This document shows, in pieces, positions 39,101-51,705 of a stretch of 64,000 bases of DNA (its first letter is position 1; every line of letters starts with the position of its first letter). The stretch lies in the NCBI GenBank assembly GCA_963070105.1, contig OY718806.1, positions 4,981,865 to 5,045,864 on the forward strand. Reading direction: 5' to 3'. The stretch comes from Litomosoides sigmodontis. Taxonomy: Eukaryota > Nematoda > Chromadorea > Rhabditida > Onchocercidae. The position numbers and the translations under genes are program-made. The notes beneath the pieces are model-generated. The model saw nothing but the letters and a program-made list of their open reading frames with translations, did no database searches and was not told where the DNA came from.

Positions 39101-41250
39101 TTTCATCCCATTATAAATATCATAATATGTATTCATCGTATTCATATGTTAGTTAAAAAATTTCTTGTTGTTGTTGAGAAGATGGAGGAGAGAAAGAGCA
39201 GATGTGTGTTTGTGATGAGTTAGTTTGATGTGTCTATGTTTGGGGACTGACTATTTGTTGTTCTACAGTGTGTGTGCGTCCATTTCCTGAGATTAAAGTG
39301 ATGAGGAGCAGATGAGCAAGCCGACTTTTATGCCTATCATTGAGCGGACCGTTCAAATCATTCAAACATGCAACCTGGGCATCAGTCGGGATGGACAACT
39401 ATCTTGGATTGACTTGACTTCTGCACCTACTGATTAGGAGAATCTTTACTTCCTCGTCAAACATACAAAACGAAGTCATGTAATGCTTATGCCCATTGTG
39501 ATTAATGATTAGTGACAATTAATAATGAAATAAAAATTCGGAGAGAGGAAATTTTTCTCAGCAGTTCCTCATATGTTCAAATCTCAGTGAAGTTGCATGC
39601 GATTGCATGTAATATTTGTTTCAAGATGTAATGGACAAATGCTTCTTGACCTCTACGAATGTTATAATTTTCTTAATGTGTGACCTATTTTCTTATTTCA
39701 AAGTTGCAGGTGTTTTTTTTCAGTTCTCGGATGGCAGATTCAAAGGTTTAATGCAGTATGCTGCCAGACGGGATAATTATAGTGAATCCATCCTAGCAAT
39801 CGAAAATATCAAAGAAGATAATTTTGGTGACTACACGTGTCGTGTAGCAAATAATCTTGGCGTGAGAGAAAAGACTGTGTATGTCAGCGGTTGGTTCATT
39901 GCAAAACTCATTAATCTTTACTTTTAAAATTCTGATACTTAGAAGCTAGAGGGCAAGCATTTAGAGTATTCATATTTATGAACAGCTTGCCTAGAACTTT
40001 TGCACAAATGAATCATTCCTTTAATAAACCAATCAATCGATTCTCAAGAATATGGAATTGCAGCCTTAAATATGACGGTCCACTGAAATATTATAAAAAA
40101 ATGATTTATTATTCGATAAAATCTATGCAGGGACAATAAAAATTACCTTATGTGATAATATTTTTTTTGTTATGCAAATGAGCAATTGTTCAACAACAAA
40201 TAGAAATTGTGATAAAAAATTTTTTTAATGTTATTTGTCGGTTTTTTTAAAAGGAGAGAATCTGATGTTCTCCGCTCTAGCATTAAGTATTGGAGTTTTA
40301 AGTTTTATCGTTCTATAGGTCGACCAGGACCACCTCATTTAATTGCAAATGGTACCCTACTTTCGTGGAGTGTACATTCCGTAGATCCGGTCATTGAATA
40401 TCAGATCTTATATCGATTCTCCAACGATGATGCATGGCAGCAATTTAAGTCTATAAGAGCAAATAAAGGTAGTTTGTTTAAAAAAAAATAAGGTCTGTTT
40501 AGGAATGGGACCGGCTGAAACTTCGATTCCTTTTCCTCTAGCAGTTTGATTTAGAACATTTTACAGCATGTTTGTTGAAAAAGGATAAGGCTGTTTCAAC
40601 GCAATTTTGTCACTTAGACCTTGCTTAAATTAAAATAAAAAACAATGAGTTTTTCAGACTTTTCAGCTTCTTAATTATGATTAAACAATTCAGATGAGCA
40701 AAACGGTGATGTTTGGAGCCGAAGCGAAGATTTGGTTTGGTTACGGCCAGGCTTAGAATACGAGTTACAAATGAAAGCACGAAATACACTAGGATGGGGC
40801 TCTTTAGCACGATCCTATGTTACAATGAAAGTACCGTTCCTTGATAATATGACCAATGATAGTAAGAGTTTCATTTCAATTGATGAATAATTTCAAGAAA
40901 TTTGAAAATTAGCCGACCTCTCTTTATGGTGATATTCACCTAATCATTTAGTGCCATCCTTATAAGTGTTGTTTCTCACGCTTTGGATTACATAATTTTT
41001 TTGAATTTTCCACTAGTTTCATTATACTTTACACGTATCCACTTCATTCATACTTTCATTTAAGTTTACGTAGAAGAAAAAGCTTCTTTTCTTGTCATTC
41101 TCTTCCAGTTAAATTTTCCAACAAGAGGTATTCAATTTATAATTAATCACGTTTGCAGAAAAAGTGAATTCAGTCAAACGGATATATGCGTCACGATCAT
41201 CGTGCTTGTCCATCGCTTCATTTATTGCTGCATCAATTTTCCTGTTATGA
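33145..41250 (+). CDS. GPI-anchored adhesion protein, three Ig domains and one fibronectin III domain (Klingon/lachesin type)
   Basis: Ten exons: 33145-33289, 33512-33615, 34616-34721, 35043-35164, 35354-35504, 38155-38285, 39724-39889, 40319-40468, 40694-40861 and 41159-41250 (TGA). They sum to 1,335 nt, giving 444 residues with every phase matching. The order is a signal peptide (CLIFFTSLTLFNCVKA), Ig1 (VELPCN, VIWKRG, YDGAKYVCEI), Ig2 (MVIKCSVSG, VTWTRQ, DDSGVYECTASNNVG), Ig3 (INLTCKY, VDWIYNG, NFGDYTCRVANNLG), FnIII (RPGPPHLI, EYELQMKARNTLGWG), and a C-terminal hydrophobic end (SIASFIAASIFLL) with no basic cytoplasmic tail, typical of a GPI signal. Several N-x-S/T sites suggest N-glycosylation. 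Proteins of this plan are neuronal surface adhesion molecules in invertebrates. Intron 5 is 2.65 kb. A TTTTAG acceptor 16 bases before the ATG suggests a 5' UTR intron or spliced-leader addition. The exact ortholog is not determined. Confidence 0.88.
33616..34314 (+). other. In-frame open extension of Ig exon 2 through intron 2
   Basis: The reading frame of exon 2 (33512-33615, donor GTTAGT) stays open for another 233 codons (stop included) into the 1,000-base intron and ends with TGA at 34312-34314. The text is hydrophobic and basic, without clear domains, apart from an Ig-like SVDEGSYRC near 33997. It may encode an alternative C-terminus from intron retention, or may be a chance open frame. 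Confidence 0.35.
38812..38819. promoter_or_regulatory. Consensus CRE palindrome TGACGTCA
   Basis: A perfect TGACGTCA, the binding site of CREB/ATF bZIP factors. It lies at the edge of a GC-richer, GGAGGA-rich patch (38640-38830) inside an intron of the IgSF gene. An isolated match, with no functional evidence. Confidence 0.25.
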
Positions 41251-43200
41251 TTTTCGCTTCATTCATTGATATGCTGGAATCGGTATTTTGAATAGTTCAT
41301 TACTTTCAGTATGGTATTAATTACTGATACTAATTTATTGGGACGATTTGTGAGTTTACATAACTTTCTCTCTTATTAGTTATACAATGGGGATAATGTT
41401 GAACGAAACGAAAATTTTCCGACTACTTTTAGAAGTTTCTAATTTTTAGAGTTGACTTTTATGAGATTTTAAAAATTAATCTGAAAATAACCGATTTTTA
41501 ATGGTGGATGAATGAAGCCTTAAAGTTGAATATTCAAGGCTTCGTTTTTCCTATGTTTTCCAAACATAAATGCGTAAAATATATGTATGTAAATGGGTCT
41601 GTATTTTTGCTAATTCAGTGTTACTCGCCGGCTTTCATTGTTCAATTGGTTGAATATCTTTCTCCGTGTTTCTTCCTCGGTATGGTTTATGTTTCTCATT
41701 GTGCGACTTTCATCATATAATGTTGATTTCAACATCATAAATGGTTCAGTCTTTAGCTCCATTACATTCGCAGTTAAGCGATACTACATTTGAGCCAGTT
41801 AGAATTTAATCTTCCGAAATTACTTTCTTTGTTGATTTTAAAAAATATCTGTTAGGACTTTTTTTCGGTGTAATATTATTGTACCTATCAAATTGACGAG
41901 TTGCGATATGATTTATTATTTCTATTCGTTACATGATCATATTTCAGTCGTAAGGGAATACTTCATAGTCAGAATTCTGAATCAGCTTTTTTTGTTATCC
42001 ATTTACCCAATAAATATCAGGCCTTGATATAATTTTTTACACGTGGTTTTGTTAAATCTTTCGATGGCATCTGGTACGTTATGGTTTGTAGTTTTAAAAT
42101 ACTGACCTTAATTCATATTTGATTATGTTACTAGCGATTACCTTTTTTTTTCCAAGTCCTTGGACAAAAAATAGAGATTCATAATTTTCATTTCTTCTGA
42201 TTTTGTGGAAGTGGGGAGTTCAGCAAACATGGAGAGAACAGAATATTATTTATTTATAATGATGTATTAGGTAGAAATGGTTAAGAATTTGTGCGGTTCT
42301 TTTTTTAGCATATTTTATTAGCTTATTTAATTAAGCAATTTTCTGAGATATTATATGCTATCTAAAATTAAATGATTGATTTCATGAAAAACACCGTATC
42401 ATTACCCAGAAACGACTTATTCAACGGTCTAAATGTTCTATCTGAATATGACAGTTATATAAGTTTGAAAATTCCATTAACAATTGTAAACTGACTGTAA
42501 CGGTTATTGTAAAGTTTGGAATGTTGTAAAATTCTCACCAATCGATTTTTATATCGCATTCTTGATTGGATAAAAGCTATTTGTGATATTAATTGATTGG
42601 TTAAAAATCAATGTAAAATAAGTTGTTCCACCACTTTTTCTACTGTTTTTCTTTTTTTTTTTTAAAGTTAATAAAGGTTAAGTGTAATTGCTTGATAGTT
42701 TTGACTAGCATATTTACAGCTTAAAATTATAAAAGGACAGCCGGAGAAAAGCTAGTGAAAATTGCCCACATTCATTCAAGTTCAAAAGTCAAAACAAAGT
42801 ATTACGGCGCAATTCACAGATCTTTCAGTTGTACTGTTGCTACGTGTCGTTTGGAATCGTGTGTTGAAGTTCTCTATACCAATTGTGACTTCAGCAGTAG
42901 GTGAGATATTTTCGATATTAATCGTTAATTTCAATTACACGAAAGGATAAATTCGTTTCATTTTAGGATCGCAATCAAATCGAAATTTTCAAATTCATAA
43001 CTACGTGGTAATTCAACATCTTATGATATTTTGCCATAAAGATGTTAAATCAACTAATAATTGAATTATGTTAATGAAAAAATTTTAATTCTTAAAAAAA
43101 TAGTTGGGAGCTCAATTCCTGGACATTTCTGTTCTAAAAATCGATGCTCCTCAATTCCATTATTATGAGCAATAAGTTACGTAAATTACTCTGTAATTGA
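41251..43200. other. Intergenic region between convergent genes
   Basis: Very AT-rich. I see no exon-like segment with good splice sites on either strand. It separates the 3' ends of the IgSF gene (+) and the LPR gene (-). Confidence 0.6.
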
Positions 43201-45624
43201 TCACAATCGACCAATGAATCGGTTTACAATATTTGAAATGAAAGCAATCGGAGTTAATGGCTTGCAATTAGTCCAATCGACTTGATGCATCCAATTACCA
43301 ATTATCCTGAAATATAACAAAGCTATAGATTTAGTGGGTGTGACGCGGTTCCTGATTCGAAATAATCGGAAATAGTTTGAGAAAAAGACTAGCTCAGAAA
43401 ATTCATGTATGTATCCTTCATTTTTGAAGCTCTGTATGAGCTCATCTCTGTAGTTAGCGTTGAAGTACGCCAAGTCACGAGTCATTGCAACCAGCGGAAA
43501 CTTCGCCCAATTAGTAGTTACGATGTATTCATATTGTCCACTTTCAGCATTTTTTGGTCCTATTATCACAATTTGATCTGAAATTTAGCATTAAAACTAA
43601 AATGACAGGTTTGATAATAGCGTAAGCTTTACTGTTGGAGTGCTTTAATGTAGCAATAGCCATTACCAATGCCCGTCACTCTCTGCTTTTTAGCTATCAA
43701 TTTTCCTGTAGTGTTAAATGAACAGCGGCAAGTACGCTGCTATAAGTTTCATCGTACAATGAGTTCTCTATTGTCAAAATTCTTTTAATATTTTTAGTTT
43801 GGAAGTAAGCCCAACTTGCACACAGCGGTATTAGCGTTCAATGAGAGTAACTGATAAAATTATTCGAAAAACTCCCAAAGATTAACTGAGAACATCTCTG
43901 AAGTGAAAAGAACTAACAAGGACATGGATCTTCTTGAACATAAATGTAAACTTTATTGTTATGCATGAAGCCATAGCCAAAGCCTACTTTAGGAGCACCA
44001 AGAGGACCAATGACGCGAAAGGAATCCATCGTTGAAAAAGTTGATGTATTTCCCACATTTGCCAGATTTCTAACTGCAACTACGTGAAAACAATAAGCTC
44101 TGAAAAGTGTTGCATTTTTTAATTTTGCATTTAGGCTGACCTTTTAGCAGAGTATTAATTGAAGGGATGGAAAGAAAAAGAAATAAAAGCTAACACTCAG
44201 TTGTAGGACAATAACGATCATGCACTCCAGCAGTAGAAATTACCTGTAAAAAACGTTAACCGATATAATTCAGTGAGCTAGCTATCTACATATGCAAGAA
44301 TATGTAAGTATATAACTTACTACGCTGCACATACGATTGACCGAATAACTGGTTATGGTTATGGTCGTATATATATTTGAAATTTTGTCTCTAGATATAA
44401 AGTTAGCAGATCGATAGATTTGCTCTCTTCCCAAAATAATCTGATCGCTTCAAAAAATTTTTAAGTAATTACCACATTTGCACGGAAGCTCCACCTCACC
44501 AAACATGTTTTTGGATAGCTCTTTAAATTAGGGCCTGAAAAATCATAACTAAAGTCTTTTTTACCCAATAATACTTCCCCATTAAAGATTTCAAATCGAC
44601 CATTGGCGCCTTGACCAAATCAGAAAGGTAATCTTGTACTCCAGGTATGAAACGAAGAAAATTCTGGAATAAGCTTGGTGAGCGCTGGCTGACGAATGGT
44701 GTTCGATAGAGCAAACATCCACCAATCCCAGGGAAACTGCCAATAATACTTGGCACTGTTGGAATACCGTCAAGAAGCGCTACTTGTGATGGCGTTTTCC
44801 ATAACCTGCAATGTACTATTTAATTAGTACATAAATGCGAAGTCAGATAAAATCCTAACTTTGCTAAATTCCTTCTTAAAAAGTAAAATATGGCTTGTAG
44901 CAAAAGTTTTTCGTTTATCCCCTCAAAAACTTTCTTTTTGGCTGGCTGCCATAAAAGAGATATAAAAACCGTGAAGCCAGCGGACACGACTGAAATGCCA
45001 CTGACCTTTATGTAAAACTGTAAACAACCCCTTTTGTACCATAATTCAAAATAATAACGAATATTCCTAACTCTTTGAAATCGCAATCGAAGAGTAACCT
45101 TTTATTGAACTGATTGTTTAGATTCTTCTGCAAACCTTGAATGGAGCTGATAAGAGCAAAGCTCTGACTAAAAAACTGCAAAAGTTGTAAAAAAATGATA
45201 TATTATGTCATTGAATTGCAACAAAATGTATAAATTACAGAGTATTCGCTGTTTGTCAATTTACTTTTAAAGTAATTCATGTGTTGGTAAAGTAATATCA
45301 GTTGATTTAAATCAAAAACGAATTTATTCTCTTCTCACTTAATTCTTCCGCATGAAAATGAAGTAAAATTGATAAGCATATGGAATGATGTCCACTGTGA
45401 GATCCTAAAAGGTTGCAACTGCAAAATTCGGTAATAGAGAAAAAAGGAAATTACTGTCACCTGGTAATGTCATCAAGTGGGATGCGATCACTCACCGTAC
45501 CACTTCGTCCTGTATTTATGCCAAGGAGATCCAATAAGGTACCATACTGCGCCAAAATCGGGCACCAGTACTGAACTACGAAAATAGCACCGATGATTAT
45601 GCTTGAATTGAACCGAAAGATCAT
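43201..45624 (-). CDS. Secreted lipocalin-related (LPR) protein
   Basis: Seven exons on the - strand: 45461-45624 (ATG at 45624), 45099-45167, 44565-44805, 44473-44520, 44195-44243, 43918-44073 and 43201-43577 (TGA), totalling 1,104 nt or about 367 residues. The N-terminus is hydrophobic (IIIGAIFVVQYW) and fits a secretion signal. Family-like landmarks are GKYYW, AGVHDRYCP, FRVIGPLGAPKVGFGYGFM, EDPCPY, NWAKFPLVAMTRD and VDWTNCKPL. These match the nematode LPR group of extracellular lipocalins, which in C. elegans act in apical matrix and lumen organisation. One spot is unsatisfactory. After GKYYW, the strong acceptor at 44535 puts the next exon out of frame, and only a weak acceptor 14 bases further on restores it. 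A trans-splice-like TTTTAG lies 23 bases upstream of the ATG. Ligand and exact role are unknown. Confidence 0.75.
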
Positions 45625-45932
45625 GATTCCGTTTTCGTTTCCAAATACTAAAATAAGGTATTAATTAATTAGTGTGATACTAGTTGGAACGGATTCCACA
45701 TATCGACCGTCAATTTTATCTCAGAATAAACAACTATGTGATAATCGGCAAAAGGGGGAGGGAGTATAACCCATGAAAATGGGTATAACCTGCAGAGACA
45801 GGTACATAGACTTGTAAGACCGATAAAAGTCTCCGCAAAATATGTCACTGATATCCGTGGATTTCAAACAATGACTGCGTATCACTCCATGGGATTTTAG
45901 CATCTCTTTCTTTAAATAATTCCGGAGGTAAG

Positions 45933-46036
45933 TCAGTAGAAATTAGCTGTGGCTATTGCATTTTGAGCATATTTTGCAACACCAGCTGATCCATAAATGT
46001 CATCATCGGTATACGGATTAAAATTTTGCTCTCTCA
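45933..46036 (-). CDS. Last exon of another - strand gene
   Basis: A 104-base exon with a TTTCATAG acceptor, open to a TGA at 45933-45935. It encodes REQNFNPYTDDDIYGSAGVA and ends in TANFY. The composition is clearly coding-like. It lies about 285 bases before the acceptor that precedes the LPR gene, an operon-like spacing. I could not connect it securely to upstream exons. It may be the end of the lipocalin-like gene whose exons lie at 49385-49854, or of a separate gene. Confidence 0.4.
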
Positions 46037-49000
46037 CTATGAAAAACTAAACTAGAGTAAATTAATAGCGATGAAAATATCCTAACCAAAAAAAAACGAG
46101 GTTTTTTCACTAAAGGCGTCTGAAATTACAAGTGAAATGTATTGCTATCAAAAATACGAAACGGAGAGTTTTCCGAAAATGCTAAGTGCCGTTTGAATTC
46201 GCTGAAACTTCAAATGTTTCAACAACGACGAATTCGTTTATTTTTAAGAAAATTTGGTCGTTTTTGTAGTTTTCAGTACAACTCTAACTCCTCTTTATCT
46301 TTGATGCTCCTAATTCCTAATTGAGTTTCAAGAAACATTTAAGCAGAATATTGATGAGACTTCCAATACATGTCCATGTGTGCTGTTTCTATAACAAGCG
46401 TTAAATTACAGCGCGAAAAAAACCAAAGGCAGCTAGCAAAACTTCGCGATTACTACTTTTATTTTAATTTAGACAAGAAGCTAACTTCCAAAGATATCAG
46501 TGATTCCTGGTGCTCTACTCATTAATGTTCATGAAATTTTACGGCGGCGGCAGATTAAGAAACGAAACAAGAAATAGGTCCGATTTCTGAAATAATTCGA
46601 TAAGAGGGAATTTTTCTGTCAAAGAAATATAAAAAGCATTTGTGCCTAATGATATTTAAAAAAGCAAGAGGAGTTTTGATTTTACCGTTTCAATTTTAAC
46701 GATTTAAGACCAATAAAGCAGCGTAGGAAAATGAAACCTGGTCAAAATTACGTGACAATAGAAGGCATTTCGGTTTGTAATTTTTACACACTCATTTGTT
46801 TTGCTTCTTGAGTTCATTTTACTTTCTTTTATGAATTTAAAAACACAAACTTTTTAATTCACTTTTTGGTGAAATTAAAATTTGGTGTTTTCGTAAAATA
46901 TAAAACGATTCATTTTCTTGCATGAGGGAAATTCATTTTCCGCAGTAATCTTATTATAGTCTAAATCCAATATCAAAATCCCTTGTAATAAATTTTTACA
47001 ATTTTCTGGGATCTTTGTTTAGATGCTTTGGTTGCTATAAAATGATCAATGCATATTGGACGGACCAGAATTTTTATATTTCTTTATTTAATTTACAGTT
47101 GGTCCTGCTCGATGAATCACGAAGTCAAGAATAATGGATACTTACATGTATTTCCAATTTGCTAATACCAGTGATGCCGATGATTTTTTCCTTCTCTTTC
47201 TTATTTCTTTTATTTTCCCTTTCCACATCCAGTTGTTCCATTCAGTTTGATGACATATCCTCCCTTTTCCCTTCAGATGAATGGAACAGTTCAAAGGAAG
47301 AAAGAAATTCATGCCAGTGCTTCGGGAAGTCCTATTGTCTATTGCCTTAATTAACAACCCACATTTACTCCTTTTCAACTCTCGCTTTCCACTCTCGTAT
47401 TTTAGAAGTTTTGTTGTACTAATATTTGACCGACGAAATGTCGCTTTATGTTCAAATCCTAGTACTGTGATTCTAGTATTGTGACAGGCAAAAATTTGTT
47501 TTTCTATCGTAATTCAAAGAAATTTGGAAAAATCTATCAAAAATGCATTTAATTTCTCTTTTATGCGTACGTAGGATGTCCCCTTGAAAATCAAAAAGCA
47601 ACTAATATATGTAATATTTCAACTAGGGTATTGTAGTTTGCGTAATATAACGCCAACTAAAAAATTAAATTCGGTAACTTAAGAATTTAATAGAGCATAT
47701 CTCCTTACGTAATGATGTTTAGATGCATTTGTGCAAGGAGAGACTCTAACCATTTCGACTGTCGTTTTTCAATACCTTTTTTCCTCTAAAAAAATTTAAG
47801 ATGCTTATGGTTAACAAAAATTGGAAATACTGAGGAAGTGATTTATTTCCATCGAGCTATGTTTTGCGAAAATTTTGCACATTCCAAAAAAGCTCAATGC
47901 TTGTCAAGAATTAACAATATGCGGTGGGAAGTAGTCGTTAATCTTTGAGAGAATCGCGCAGTAGAAAGCGTTTCAGAAAAAGGATTTTTGACTTCTCAGT
48001 GGTATAAAGGATGTATATAAAGGAGGAAATTGCATTTCGAGAATTTCATCTCGACGAGCACATTCATTGTTAAATTATTGCCTGACATTTATTCCTTTCT
48101 CCAGGTTTATTTATTTGTCGAAGAAATATACTAATGGTAAATGATCACATAAATTTATCCGACATCATCGTTTTTTCTTTTTTCCTTTGCTCTATTTGTC
48201 TGCTGACAAGATTTGTTTCAGTATCACACTACCTTATCCCAACTAGTTTGATGATTCTTAGCAAGATCTAATTTACTAGTCCTGCTTAAACTCCTTTCCG
48301 TTAGATTGTTTTATGTATCACGGTTCTCCAGAAATTATATCAAAGATCTTAAATAATTCTGTTTCAGCTAAATTCAAGCTGCTACAGATCTACAATGCAT
48401 AACAGTAATACACACTTTTGGATCATGATCCAAACCATTACTGTATCGTTGGATTAACATTTCTTTCGTGTTTAGTTGACGACTGCAAGCCTTTAATTTT
48501 TAAATATATGAATTTTAACAATCGTAAGTAGTAAAAAATGTTTCTTTAATCATATCACTAGCTTCAGTTCACTTGATAATCATTAACCACTAATGACTTT
48601 TGATGATTACAACATCGTCTCCGAAGAATGGGAGCATACAGTATTTATGAAAGAATAGTGAAAACAAACCATTACTAGTTGAAATCATCCTACTAACTAC
48701 ATGGAGTATCTGAAGCAGTTTAATTACTGGATATGGTATTCATCTTATGGGATCAGTTTGTTACAACTTCTCTCCATTCACTAGTGAATTTATTACTCAT
48801 GTTGTTATTGACGATTTCTGAACGACTTAACAACCTGTTAACCATTCAGAACATCCAGCTATTCGGTTTACCGGTAGGAATCGAGAGACACAGATGCATA
48901 AAACATCCCATAACAGCTGTAAAACTATTCATTTCCAGCTTCTTTTAATTTAAATGATTCAGGTGAGAGATAATAAAGATGTCGGTTGACGTGAATTGAA

Positions 49001-49384
49001 GGATCTACTTCATGAGTGAATACTTGCAATGCTATAAACATTAACGTAAGCATTCCAGTTACTGCGATACGATAATTTTCTATTACAAATAATATGTCAT
49101 CAAAATTTCATTTGCTCTTTTACCAAAGAAGGCAGTAATTAATCAGGTAGCGCATATTTTTTTCAGTTATTTATTCCAATTTTGACTCAGAGATGTCCGG
49201 TGATTTTGCTCGATGATTTTGACAAATTGTAAGTTTTCAATAATGTTCAGATCCCAAACCAAAGGTATTAATGATCAGTATTTCCAACAACAAAAATTGG
49301 GCCAATAATTGCTATCCTTCTCGAATGTCCCAGATTACATTAACCGACATTTAAAATGTATTTTGAAGGTATCACTATATGCTT
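46037..49384. other. Region without a resolved gene
   Basis: Probably intron or intergenic. A 45-base - strand segment at 48872-48916 has a good acceptor (TTTTACAG) and donor (GTAAAC) and is open in all three frames, so it may be an exon. A + strand open frame at 47174-47350 begins with a hydrophobic segment but has no other support. Otherwise AT-rich sequence with nothing I can name. Confidence 0.35.
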
Positions 49385-49854
49385 TTAATGCACCAGTCTA
49401 CAACATTGGATAATCGACAATACAATATTTACTGGAGATTTAATGCATAACTCGGATATGAGAGCGTGGATAAAGTCATTGGTTGGTCCAACAGAGTGCA
49501 TAAAGGCAATCGCTATTGGGATGGAATATTTGTGTTCAATCACCACAATTATCTGATCTAAGGAAAAAGTCAACATGAAGTTTGCTAAGTTCATAGGATA
49601 TAGGTAAAAATTCGACATTACCGATGATACCACTACAGTATGAAACATGCCCTGCATTACCGCCTGTAATGGAAGCCCTTCTGATTTCAAAATCTAAGGC
49701 CCAGATCAATGGAAATTGCGCATAACTATGAATTTCCTCAATATTTGCATCATTATAGATGGTCAGTACAGAAGCATAAAAAACTGGGGTGATTCCCTTA
49801 AACCGCTTCTGACATTTTGTAATCCCTACAAACTGAATGTCCGACTTGGTAGTG
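49385..49854 (-). CDS. Second lipocalin-like gene (partial model)
   Basis: Two - strand exons join in phase: 49622-49854 (acceptor TATTTGCAG, donor GTAATG) and 49385-49557 (acceptor CTTAG). The second begins DQIIVV, the same splice position and near-identical start as the last exon of the LPR gene (QIVII). The first exon reads like a lipocalin beta-strand region, with KCQKRFKGITPVFYA, YAQFPLIWALDFE, RASITGGNAG and YCSGIIG. The second may end at a stop (49385) or at a GTAAAT donor near 49430. Upstream signal-peptide exons were not found. It could be a diverged paralog, perhaps decayed. Confidence 0.4.
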
Positions 49855-51257
<1,403 letters not shown>

Positions 51258-51705
51258 GCCAAAGTATAAATTGTAGATTTTGCGACGTACCTATGAAAGG
51301 AAAATGATACAAAGACAAACATCCCTGACATAAACAAATTACAATTGCCGTTAGTTAAGTGCCATTACAGATATACGATTATTTAGAATAACATTCACTT
51401 AAAATCAAAATCAAGCAATGTGAAGCAAAGCTGCGATAAACACTAGGACGAGATCATACGCTGTAGGTTTTCATAAAAATTGTTACTATTACTCTAAAAA
51501 CAATGACAATTCCGTAAATGTTCAAATGGATTTTCGTAAAAATTGTTACTATTCAGATTTGTAAGATATAATGAAAAAAAACAGTGCGAACGTGATAGGC
51601 GACGACAAAAAATGACACATTATGCGACGCAGATCGGTTGAGATTTAAGTTTAAGAAACATGTACAATAATTTTGGTGAAGTTCCGAACGATGACTAGTT
51701 CCTTT

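Noticed and set aside
47174..47350. Small possible secreted peptide with a hydrophobic N-terminus and three cysteines near its C-terminal half
   Set aside because: No splice, conservation or processing signal. Short hydrophobic frames are common in T-rich sequence.
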